6,827 nucleotides of DNA, from the NCBI GenBank assembly GCA_030523805.1, contig JAUNHS010000090.1, positions 1 through 6,827 of the forward strand, written 5' to 3'. This DNA is from Acinetobacter sp. Lineage in GTDB: Bacteria; Pseudomonadota; Gammaproteobacteria; Pseudomonadales; Moraxellaceae. A program made the position numbers and the translations under genes. Positions 1 to 6,695 of this stretch are shown here, one piece after another. The notes beneath the pieces are model-generated. The model did not search any database, had not been told where the DNA came from, and was given only the letters and a program-made list of their open reading frames with translations. The stretch's first letter is position 1; each line of letters begins with the position of its first letter.

Positions 1-323
1 CACAATATTGGGGTAGTGCATCGGCAGATCAAAAAGGGGCATATAATTATGCAGGCATTAAAAATCCTGTGATTGATGAAATGATTCAAAGCGTGATTGA
101 TGCTCCAAATCGTGAGCAATTAATTATACGCACCAAAGTGTTAGATCGTTTATTGCGTTCGGGCTATTACCATGTTTTAACCTATGGTAAGGGCGAAAAC
201 TGGATTGCTGTATGGAATATGTACCATCGTCCACAACAACCTGCACGCTTTGATGCAGCGGTGGATTATTGGTGGAGCGATCCAAGTTTGGCAAATCAAG
301 TCATGCAATATTTGAAGCGATAA
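1..323 (+). CDS. yejA: Periplasmic oligopeptide-binding protein YejA, C-terminal part (5' end outside window)
   Basis: The open frame enters from the left edge (first full codon at 3) and gives 106 residues before TAA at 321-323. It is the C-terminal end of an extracellular solute-binding protein of family 5 (SBP_bac_5), the periplasmic component that captures peptides and delivers them to the YejBE channel. The visible part starts QYWGSASADQKGAYNY and continues through GIKNPVIDEMI, which fits the end of YejA-type proteins. A late segment with YYHVLTYGKGENW and a tryptophan-rich tail (DYWWSDPS) also fits. Assignment to yejA rather than oppA or dppA rests mainly on the genes that follow, yejB, yejE and yejF in the standard order. 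The Met codon at 69 is internal and not a start. The signal peptide and operon promoter lie outside the window. The yejB ribosome-binding site overlaps the stop codon, so the two genes are probably translationally coupled. Confidence 0.88.
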   Translation, partial: QYWGSASADQKGAYNYAGIKNPVIDEMIQSVIDAPNREQLIIRTKVLDRLLRSGYYHVLTYGKGENWIAVWNMYHRPQQPARFDAAVDYWWSDPSLANQVMQYLKR

Positions 324-333
324 GGAGCAAGCG

Positions 334-1419
334 ATGGGTACTTATATTTTAAAGCGTATTCTGCTGATGATTCCGACCTTATTCTGCATTTTATTGCTGA
401 ACTTTGTGGTGGTGCAATTAGCCCCAGGTGGGCCAGTAGAGCAAGCCATTCAACAAGCTGAAAATTTTCAAGGCTTTGGTGGGCAACAAGGTGGAGCAGG
501 TGGTGGCGATGCCCCTGCACAAGCATCGGGTGGTGCTCAATATCAAGGAGCTAGGGGATTAAGCGATGATATGGTGGAAAAAATCAAACAGCAATATGGC
601 TTTGATAAACCTGCACATGAACGCTTTTGGATTATGCTAAAAGGCTACTTAACCTTTGATTTTGGTACAAGTTTTTTTAAAGATAAACCTGTGGTAGAGC
701 TGATTTGGGACAAAATGCCTGTGAGTATTTCATTAGGTTTTTGGTCCACTTTATTGGTGTATTTAATTTCTATTCCTTTGGGGATTAAAAAAGCCAAAGA
801 GCATGGTTTGTTTTTTGATAAATCTACATCGTTATTATTAGCCGTGGGTTACGCTGTGCCATCTTTTGTCTTTGGTATTTTGTTGATTGTGTTTTTTGCG
901 GGTGGGTCGTATTTCCAATGGTTTCCACTGCAAGGTTTGGTGTCAGATAATTTTGCCGATTTAAGTTTTTGGGGCAAAGTGAAAGATTATTTTTGGCACA
1001 TGACTTTACCTTTAATTTCTATGGTATTGGGTGGCTTTGCGAGTTTGACTTATTTAACCAAATATTCATTTATGGAAGAGTTGAATAAGCAATATGTCAT
1101 GGCAGCACGCTGTAAAGGCTTAACAGAAAATCGTGTGTTATACGGTCATGTATTTCGTAATGCGATGTTGATTGTGATTGCGAGCTTGCCTGAAGTGTTG
1201 GTTGGCGTATTCTTTGCAGGCAATTTATTTATTGAAATTTTATTCAATTTAGATGGTTTGAGCTTGCTTGGTTTTGAAGCGATTGTACAGCGAGATTATC
1301 CTGTTATTTTTGCTACGCTATTTATTTTCACATTATTAGGCTTGGTATTACGTTTGATTGGCGATGTGCTGTATCAAATTATTGACCCACGCATTAACTT
1401 TGAATCTAAGGGGAATTAA
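334..1419 (+). CDS. yejB: Peptide ABC transporter permease YejB
   Basis: This is the first of two inner-membrane subunits forming the channel of the YejABEF importer. The 361 residues are close in length to E. coli YejB (about 364). The OppB/DppB-type N-terminus is a single membrane helix (about residues 8-30) ending in VVQLAPGGPVEQAI. It is followed by a Gly/Ala/Gln-rich periplasmic stretch (about 43-75) and then RGLSDDMVEKIKQQYGFDKP. Further membrane segments lie near 133-150, 165-188, 222-242, 277-299 and 322-347. The cytoplasmic EAA-type loop that contacts the ATPase is at about 254-278 (YVMAARCKGLTENRVLYGHV). The C-terminus DPRINFE is typical of YejB. The ATG at 334 is preceded by TAAGGAG (321-327) with 6 nt spacing, overlapping the yejA stop. 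The next gene starts 1 nt after the TAA. The family call is firm; the exact peptide substrates are not visible from sequence. Confidence 0.96.
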   Translation: MGTYILKRILLMIPTLFCILLLNFVVVQLAPGGPVEQAIQQAENFQGFGGQQGGAGGGDAPAQASGGAQYQGARGLSDDMVEKIKQQYGFDKPAHERFWIMLKGYLTFDFGTSFFKDKPVVELIWDKMPVSISLGFWSTLLVYLISIPLGIKKAKEHGLFFDKSTSLLLAVGYAVPSFVFGILLIVFFAGGSYFQWFPLQGLVSDNFADLSFWGKVKDYFWHMTLPLISMVLGGFASLTYLTKYSFMEELNKQYVMAARCKGLTENRVLYGHVFRNAMLIVIASLPEVLVGVFFAGNLFIEILFNLDGLSLLGFEAIVQRDYPVIFATLFIFTLLGLVLRLIGDVLYQIIDPRINFESKGN

Positions 1420-1420
1420 T

Positions 1421-2431
1421 ATGTCGCCTATGATGAAAGAACGCTTACAACGTTTTAAAGCCAATCGTTTAGGATATTTTTGTTTTATCCTATTCATGAT
1501 TATTTTTGTTCTATCCTTATTATCTGATTTTATTGCCAATGATAAACCGTTAATGGTGCGTTATAAGCAAGAAACGTATTTTCCTGTGTTTAAATCGTAC
1601 CCTGAAACAACCTTTGGTGGCGTGTTTGAAACGGAAGCTGATTATAAAGACCCAGCCGTGCAACAGTTGATTAATGAACATGGTTGGTACATTTCTCCCA
1701 TTATTCCATTTTCATATCAAACGCCAAATTTAGCCCTAGATGTGCCTGTGCCATCAGCACCAAGTTCGCAAAACTGGTTGGGTACAGACGACCAAGGACG
1801 TGATGTTGTCGCTCGTATTTTGTACGGTTTGCGAGTGTCGTTGCTCTTTGCTTTTGCTTTAACACTTTGCTCCGCAGCGATTGGTATTACCGTTGGGGCA
1901 ATTCAAGGTTACTATGGTGGCTGGGTGGATTTGACAGGGCAACGCATTTTAGAAGTGTGGGGTGGTTTGCCGATGCTGTTTATGGTGATGGTATTGGTCA
2001 GTATGTTTACGCCAAGCATTTATTGGTTATTTTTAATCATGCTATGCTTTGGCTGGACGGCATTGGTCGGTTTGGTGCGTGCTGAATTTTTGCGTATGCG
2101 AAATTTTGATTATGTTCGCTCGGCACGAGCATTGGGCGTGAAAAATCATGTGATTATTTTTAAACACATTTTACCCAATGCCATGAGTTCCACACTATCG
2201 CAATTACCATTTATTCTTACAGCAAACTTAACGGCTTTAACATCGTTAGACTATTTAGGTTATGGTTTACCGCCAGATGCGGCATCGTTGGGTGAATTGT
2301 TATTACAAGGTAAAAATAACTTAAATGCACCATGGCTTGCTTTATCGGCATTCTTTACTTTAGCGATTGTACTTTCGTTATTAATTTACATTGGGGAAGC
2401 GACACGAGATGCCTTTGATCCAAGAAAATAA
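1421..2431 (+). CDS. yejE: Peptide ABC transporter permease YejE
   Basis: This is the second permease subunit, an OppC/DppC-type partner of YejB. It has 336 residues against about 341 in E. coli. A cytoplasmic basic N-terminus (ERLQRFKANRLGYF) leads into a first helix (about 20-38) and the YejE-typical SDFIANDKPLMVRY. A periplasmic domain follows (about 45-115), then the OppC-family signature NWLGTDDQGRDVVARILYG (118-136). Later helices lie near 139-162, 183-218, 262-275 and 305-325, and the EAA loop is at about 230-255 (DYVRSARALGVKNHVIIFKH). It ends IGEATRDAFDPRK, as in the family. I chose ATG 1421 because AAGGGGA (1408-1414) sits 6 nt upstream and the protein then begins like the family. 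An in-frame ATG at 1358 lies inside yejB and would add 21 unrelated residues. Its 3' end overlaps yejF by 23 nt. Confidence 0.96.
   Translation: MSPMMKERLQRFKANRLGYFCFILFMIIFVLSLLSDFIANDKPLMVRYKQETYFPVFKSYPETTFGGVFETEADYKDPAVQQLINEHGWYISPIIPFSYQTPNLALDVPVPSAPSSQNWLGTDDQGRDVVARILYGLRVSLLFAFALTLCSAAIGITVGAIQGYYGGWVDLTGQRILEVWGGLPMLFMVMVLVSMFTPSIYWLFLIMLCFGWTALVGLVRAEFLRMRNFDYVRSARALGVKNHVIIFKHILPNAMSSTLSQLPFILTANLTALTSLDYLGYGLPPDAASLGELLLQGKNNLNAPWLALSAFFTLAIVLSLLIYIGEATRDAFDPRK
2393..2399 (+). promoter_or_regulatory. Probable ribosome-binding site for yejF, inside yejE
   Basis: The purine run GGGGAAG lies 9 nt before the ATG at 2409 and is embedded in the last codons of yejE. It is the only Shine-Dalgarno-like run near the yejF start. 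It favours ATG 2409 over the in-frame TTG at 2391, which has no upstream purine run and would add only six residues. The site would be covered by ribosomes finishing yejE, so yejF translation is probably coupled to yejE. Confidence 0.5.
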
Positions 2432-4043
2432 TCAAAAGCGTTTAAATCATAGCCAAAATCAAGCGACGGTTTTGTTAGATGTCCGCCATTTAACCATTCA
2501 AAAACCACAGCAAACCTTGGTTGATGGCATTAGTTTTCGCTTACATCGTGGTAAAACTTTAGCGATTGTTGGCGAAAGTGGCTCTGGAAAATCGGTGAGT
2601 AATTTGGCGATTTTAGGTTTATTGCCTAAAAGTTTGAGCATTTCAGGGCAAGCCTTGCTACAGCTGGACAATGGACAGCAATTAGATTTGCTACAAGCCA
2701 ATGATGCACAACGCCGTGCCATTCGTGGGCAAAAAATTGCCATGATTTTCCAAGAACCGATGACCGCTTTAAATCCATTGCACAAAGTGGAAAAAATCAT
2801 CGGTGAAAGCCTATTGCTACAAGGGCAATCCAAAGAAAGCGTACGCCAAAAAGTATTGAGCCTATTGCAAGATGTCGGCTTGCCTAAACCTGAACAAATG
2901 CTCCAACGCTATCCACATGAATTGTCAGGTGGTCAGCGTCAGCGTGTGATGATTGCGATGGCATTAGCTTTAGAGCCTGATATTTTAATTGCCGATGAAC
3001 CGACTACGGCTTTAGATGTTACCTTACAAAGCCAAATCTTACAATTACTCAAAGACTTACAACAGCAAAAGCAAATGGCGATGATTTTAATCAGTCATGA
3101 TTTAAACCTTGTCAAACGCTATTCTGATGATGTGATTGTGATGCAAAAAGGTAAAGTGGTAGAGCAGGGAAGTATTCATCAAGTCTTTGACCATGCTGAA
3201 CATGAATATACCCAGCATTTGCTCAACCAAGATTTTGGTACACCGATTGCCTTGGATGCCAACAATCCTGTGGTGCTTGATGTACAAGATTTAGCAGTGA
3301 AATTTCCGATTAAAAAAGGTTTGCTCAATCGTGTGGTAGATTATCATCATGCAGTCAATCCACTTTCGGTGCAGGTTAAACAAGGCGAAGCCCTAGGCAT
3401 TGTGGGCGAAAGTGGCTCAGGGAAAACATCGTTGGCATTGGCTTTGGCACGCTTGATTGAGAGTGATGGCAAAATTTTATTTGCCCAACATGATTTAAAT
3501 CAGCTTAAAGAAAAGCACTTGCGACCGTTACGTCAATCTTTTCAAATCGTATTTCAAGACCCATTTAGCAGCTTGAATCCACGCATGAATATTGCACAAA
3601 TTATTGGCGAAGGTTTGCAATTAATGAAACTTTCTGCCCAAGACATTCAGCAACGTGTGGAAGCTGTTTTAACTCAAGTAGAATTGCCTGTGAGTTTTGC
3701 GACACGTTATCCACATGAACTTTCGGGGGGACAACGTCAGCGAATTTCATTGGCTCGTGCTTTTGTGTTGCAACCGAAATTGTTGATTTTAGATGAACCG
3801 ACATCGGCATTAGACCGTACCACACAGCGTGCGATTGTACAATTATTGCGTAAATTGCAACAAGAAACAGGTGTGAGTTATTTGTTTATTAGCCATGATT
3901 TGCACGTGGTGCGTGCGTTGTGCCAAAGCACATTGGTATTACGCCATGCCAATGTGGTGGAATATGGCGATACGCAGCAGTTGTTTGAAAATCCACAACA
4001 TGATTATACCAAAATGCTGGTGCAGGCAAGTCATTATCAGTGA
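2409..4043 (+). CDS. yejF: Peptide ABC transporter ATP-binding protein YejF (two fused ATPase domains)
   Basis: This cytoplasmic ATPase powers the YejBE channel. It has 544 residues, slightly longer than E. coli YejF (about 529), and carries two complete ABC domains in tandem. Domain 1 (about 22-270) has Walker A GESGSGKS 55-62, Q-loop Q115, signature LSGGQ 172-176, Walker B ILIADEP 192-198 with catalytic E197, and switch H230. Domain 2 (about 288-540) has Walker A GESGSGKT 333-340, Q383, LSGGQ 438-442, LLILDEP 458-464 with E463, and H496. Both sites therefore look catalytically intact. Each half ends in the oligopeptide-transporter tail pattern HxYTxxL (HEYTQHLL 265-272, HDYTKMLV 531-538). 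The first about 20 residues (a Gln/Asn-rich stretch before LLDVRHLTI) extend beyond the E. coli protein. The ATG lies within yejE, and an intrinsic terminator begins 25 nt after the TGA. Neighbouring yejA, yejB and yejE make this YejF rather than another OppDF-like fusion. Confidence 0.96.
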   Translation: MPLIQENNQKRLNHSQNQATVLLDVRHLTIQKPQQTLVDGISFRLHRGKTLAIVGESGSGKSVSNLAILGLLPKSLSISGQALLQLDNGQQLDLLQANDAQRRAIRGQKIAMIFQEPMTALNPLHKVEKIIGESLLLQGQSKESVRQKVLSLLQDVGLPKPEQMLQRYPHELSGGQRQRVMIAMALALEPDILIADEPTTALDVTLQSQILQLLKDLQQQKQMAMILISHDLNLVKRYSDDVIVMQKGKVVEQGSIHQVFDHAEHEYTQHLLNQDFGTPIALDANNPVVLDVQDLAVKFPIKKGLLNRVVDYHHAVNPLSVQVKQGEALGIVGESGSGKTSLALALARLIESDGKILFAQHDLNQLKEKHLRPLRQSFQIVFQDPFSSLNPRMNIAQIIGEGLQLMKLSAQDIQQRVEAVLTQVELPVSFATRYPHELSGGQRQRISLARAFVLQPKLLILDEPTSALDRTTQRAIVQLLRKLQQETGVSYLFISHDLHVVRALCQSTLVLRHANVVEYGDTQQLFENPQHDYTKMLVQASHYQ

Positions 4044-4067
4044 TTAGAATTGGGTAGATAGGGTTTT

Positions 4068-4097
4068 AAAATAGGAGCAGTTTGCTCCTATTTTTTT
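4068..4097 (+). terminator. Rho-independent terminator of the yejABEF operon
   Basis: AAAATAGGAGCA (4068-4079) pairs perfectly with TGCTCCTATTTT (4083-4094) around a 3-nt GTT loop. The stem is 12 bp with a G/C-containing core and runs into an uninterrupted T run to 4097. It begins 25 nt after the yejF stop, in the right orientation to end the operon transcript. Confidence 0.9.
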
Positions 4098-4298
4098 GAA
4101 AAAATGTTGCTATTTAGATTGACGGAGGAATTAGAATAGCTTTGTTAGGTACAAAGATTGTTTTTCCACCATTTGCAATAGTATTAGTTATATTTTTTTA
4201 TTATTAGAGGTCTGACTTCTAAATGATATGTACTTTAGGCTAGAGGTGGTTAAATTTTTTCACTTGTTTATGATGCAATATTGTAGATAATAAGAGTT

Positions 4299-4325
4299 AA
4301 AACGCTTTCTATAAGAAAGCGTTTT
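4299..4325 (-). terminator. Rho-independent terminator of the fecA-like gene, probably bidirectional
   Basis: AAAACGCTTTCT (4299-4310) and AGAAAGCGTTTT (4314-4325) form a perfect 12-bp stem with a 3-nt loop. Read on the minus strand, it starts 24 nt past the receptor's TAA (4350-4352) and ends in a TTTT run. Read on the plus strand, the stem is followed by T, G and TTT, so it may also stop read-through coming from yejF. Confidence 0.85.
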
Positions 4326-4349
4326 TGTTTGGGTTCTTATACGGTATGA

Positions 4350-6539
4350 TTAGAAATCATACGATGCTTGGATATAAAATGTGCGTGGTTGTCCAACAAA
4401 TTTACCGCCATTATTGTCTGTAGAGCGAGTAAAATATTGTTTATCAAACATATTTTTGATACCACCTGCAACTTTTAAGCCTTTGATTTGGTCATTAAAA
4501 TCATAGGCGACACGAGTGGCAAAAGTGGTATAACCTGGAATATTTCCTGTTTGCCCATTGACACTCTCTTCTGTACGGTATAATGTTCCAACTGCACCTG
4601 GTGCATATTGTTTTGAGCGTGCATGGACATCAGCATTTATTGTCCAATTATCCAACGCATAGCGTAAACTAACATTGGTAACATGGCGAGAATAGAGTGG
4701 TAAATCTTTGCCTTTAAAATCGCCAGCTTCGTGCAAGGCTTTGGTATAGCTGTAATTTGCATAAGCTGACCAGCCTGCTAAATGTTCTGACCAACCTGTG
4801 AAATCATAATGAATCCCTGCTTCTAAACCTTGATGGCTTGTTGCTCCTAGATTTGTCCAAATCGCTGCATTATCGCTACCGCCTTGACGCTGTAAAGATA
4901 ATTCTTCATCAAAATCTAAATAAAAGGCTGTCAATTCCGCAGCAAGTGAATCGCCTTTGTATTTTGTGCCTATTTCATAGTTTTTAGATTTTTCAGGGTG
5001 TAAATTATTGGTTGTACTTTCCGCTAAATTACTTGAAATACGAGCTAATTGGCTATTTTGTTGTGGGCCAAATGAGACACCAGCATTGGCAAAAATATTC
5101 CATTTATCTGTTGCTCGGAATAAAATTGCTAAATTTGGCAGCCATTCATTTGATTTTATTTGTGGGCTGATTTGGTTCGCCACTGCACCATTGCGATACG
5201 CTGTCATAGTATTTCGGCTATTGACGGATTCAAAACGTACCCCAGGTGTAATGCTCCATTTGCCCCAATAAAAACGGTTATCGATATAAAACGCATGAGC
5301 AGTAACGTTACCTTCACTGGTGCTATAAGGGTTGATTGTGTACGATGAACCTTGTGCATACCAAGCTGAACGTCCATCAAGCTCAGAATTTTGTTCAGTT
5401 AGATAACGATAGCCAACGGTAACTTCATTATTTAAGCGTCCTAAGGTATAGCTGCGAGAGAAACGTGGTTCAATCGCAAACACTTTATAATCTCGTGGAG
5501 CAATACGAGCTTGTAATTTGCCAGCGTTATTGCCTGTACCTGTGGCTTCAATTAAGCTATTACGATGAGTATCAATATAATAGGTTAAAATTTCTGCGTC
5601 ATTGACATCATCTTTATGCTGATAACGGAATGAAAAATCACTGCGACGACCGTTAAAATAATCTCTAAAATGTGTAACTTGCAATGGATTTTGTTGATAT
5701 TGTGCAGTCGTCAAACCATTTGGCATTTCGCCATAGGCATTATAATGATGGGCATTGAAATAAATTTGATCGCTATCTGAAAAACGGTAGCTTGTTTTGA
5801 GTAGAACATCATCAATATCGGTTTTATTTCGTTGTTCACGATAGCCGTCGCCTTTTGTTCCTGAGTAGAGTAAGGCTAGACCCAAACCATTATTGAGTGT
5901 ACCACCGACAAAAAGATTGGGGGTATATTTGATGTGGTCATTGGCAAATTCACTAGTCAAACTTACATTGCCTTTAAATTCATCTGGAATAGAGCGTGTT
6001 GTAAAATTGATAATTCCACCGACATTTTGTGGGCCAAAACGAACTGAACCTGCACCACGCACAATATCGATTGACTCAATATTTCCCAATGAAAGTGGAG
6101 CAAGTGAAAGTTGTGGCTGACCATAAGGTGCAAAGGATAACGGCACGCCATCAAGTAAAACAGTTGAACGGTAAGATAAACGAGCAGGTAAACCACGAAC
6201 ACCGATGTTGAGTGATAAATCGCTACCACCTGTACCGTTATTTTCCTGCACTTGTACCCCTGGAATTTGTTTTAGGGCATCTTTAATCGATATACTTGCC
6301 GTTTCATCTAAACGCTCTCGTCCAATGATGGTTCTTGCTCCAGCGTGTTGAAAAACTTTTTCGGCATTTGCGTGTTGTAACCAGTTGCCTTGAGCTTGTA
6401 CGACAATCGTGTCTAATTCCTTGACTGTAGGGGTGTTTTCATTGTCATTTGCATAACTCATTGCAGGTATTAAGCTACAAAACACCGCAAGGCTGAGTGG
6501 CGATAGTGAAAATCGCAGCTGTGGGGGAGAATATGGCAT
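4350..6539 (-). CDS. fecA: FecA-like TonB-dependent outer-membrane receptor (ferric citrate type), without signalling domain
   Basis: This is a 729-residue outer-membrane receptor that would import a ferric chelate using TonB-ExbBD energy. A signal peptide runs from residue 1 to about 30 (basic residue R9, hydrophobic 11-25, cleavage likely after MSYA). A TonB-box-like LDTIVVQA (42-49) follows. The plug (about 55-185) is strikingly FecA-like: VFQHAGAR, QIPGVQVQENNGTG, RSTVLLDGVPLSFAPYGQPQ, SLGNIESIDIVRGAGSVRFG, then GPQNVGGIINFTTRSIP. The beta-barrel fills the rest, with FecA-type IEPRFSR, GYRYLTE, AHAFYIDN, WSITPGVRFE and LHPEKSKNYEIGTKY, ending GQPRTFYIQASYDF with the usual terminal Phe. 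E. coli FecA has about 774 residues because it carries an N-terminal STN domain that signals to FecR; here the TonB box follows the signal peptide almost directly. The start ATG (6537-6539) has a weak AGG site 8 nt upstream. A Fur-box promoter precedes the gene and a terminator follows it. No fecIR or fecBCDE is in the window. Family is confident; citrate as ligand is inferred. Confidence 0.9.
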   Translation of the reverse strand: MPYSPPQLRFSLSPLSLAVFCSLIPAMSYANDNENTPTVKELDTIVVQAQGNWLQHANAEKVFQHAGARTIIGRERLDETASISIKDALKQIPGVQVQENNGTGGSDLSLNIGVRGLPARLSYRSTVLLDGVPLSFAPYGQPQLSLAPLSLGNIESIDIVRGAGSVRFGPQNVGGIINFTTRSIPDEFKGNVSLTSEFANDHIKYTPNLFVGGTLNNGLGLALLYSGTKGDGYREQRNKTDIDDVLLKTSYRFSDSDQIYFNAHHYNAYGEMPNGLTTAQYQQNPLQVTHFRDYFNGRRSDFSFRYQHKDDVNDAEILTYYIDTHRNSLIEATGTGNNAGKLQARIAPRDYKVFAIEPRFSRSYTLGRLNNEVTVGYRYLTEQNSELDGRSAWYAQGSSYTINPYSTSEGNVTAHAFYIDNRFYWGKWSITPGVRFESVNSRNTMTAYRNGAVANQISPQIKSNEWLPNLAILFRATDKWNIFANAGVSFGPQQNSQLARISSNLAESTTNNLHPEKSKNYEIGTKYKGDSLAAELTAFYLDFDEELSLQRQGGSDNAAIWTNLGATSHQGLEAGIHYDFTGWSEHLAGWSAYANYSYTKALHEAGDFKGKDLPLYSRHVTNVSLRYALDNWTINADVHARSKQYAPGAVGTLYRTEESVNGQTGNIPGYTTFATRVAYDFNDQIKGLKVAGGIKNMFDKQYFTRSTDNNGGKFVGQPRTFYIQASYDF

Positions 6540-6566
6540 AAATGCAACCTATTTTATAGAGATGGA

Positions 6567-6586
6567 TAAAATGATAATTATTATAA
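6567..6586 (-). promoter_or_regulatory. Fur box (iron-responsive operator) of the fecA-like gene
   Basis: On the plus strand, 6572-6586 reads TGATAATTATTATAA. This matches the 7-1-7 Fur core TGATAAT-N-ATTATCA at 13 of 14 specified positions. Aligned to the classical 19-bp consensus GATAATGATAATCATTATC, 6567-6585 matches at 15 of 19. The site overlaps the -10 hexamer and the expected transcription start and lies 28 nt upstream of the ATG, which is the geometry of direct Fur repression. Counts were made by eye. Confidence 0.82.
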
Positions 6587-6608
6587 TTACATATCTTTTG
6601 TATTGCAA
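6580..6608 (-). promoter_or_regulatory. Sigma-70 promoter of the fecA-like gene
   Basis: On the minus strand, TTGCAA (6603-6608; 4 of 6 to TTGACA) is separated by exactly 17 nt from a perfect TATAAT (6580-6585). Transcription would start near 6571-6574, giving a leader of roughly 32-35 nt before the ATG. The coincidence with a Fur box strengthens the call. Confidence 0.8.
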
Positions 6609-6695
6609 TGTGTTAAGGTAAATTAAATTTTGTTTTCAAATTTTAAACAAGTTAGAGAAATAAAGTATTTAATGATACAGACCATCTTTTTTATG

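Larger units (their letters stand above)
4044..4349. other. Convergent intergenic region between yejF and the fecA-like gene
   Basis: This 306-bp, strongly AT-rich gap lies between two convergent transcription units. It holds the yejF terminator at its left end, a bidirectional hairpin terminator at its right end, and an imperfect palindrome at 4204-4222. No frame in between is long enough or well enough started to call a gene. A 21-codon hydrophobic TTG-initiated frame at 4142-4207 is discussed under findings. Confidence 0.8.

Noticed and set aside
69..323. Separate 84-residue gene starting at ATG 69
   Set aside because: The frame is open to the left edge and upstream residues (YWGSASADQKGAYNY) continue the YejA-type protein, so 69 is an internal Met.
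1358..1420. In-frame upstream ATG extending YejE by 21 residues
   Set aside because: It lies inside the end of yejB, lacks a ribosome-binding site, and the extra residues are just a shifted reading of yejB. ATG 1421 has a good site 6 nt upstream and matches the family N-terminus.
2498..2833. 111-codon antisense frame within yejF, and similar antisense frames at 296-526, 3102-3287 and 3601-3825
   Set aside because: They mirror strongly conserved coding sequence, have no ribosome-binding site or recognisable domain, and have cysteine/leucine-rich compositions typical of shadow frames.
4173..4201. TTGCAA followed by an AT-rich block resembling a plus-strand promoter
   Set aside because: At 17-nt spacing the -10 position reads TTTTAT, a poor match, and no gene follows before the terminator at 4299.
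5008..6229. Plus-strand frames at 5008-5271, 5160-5348, 5893-6120 and 6029-6211, and the minus-strand 5963-6229 frame
   Set aside because: All fall inside the intact 729-codon receptor gene, whose conserved FecA motifs span these positions; none resembles a known protein.
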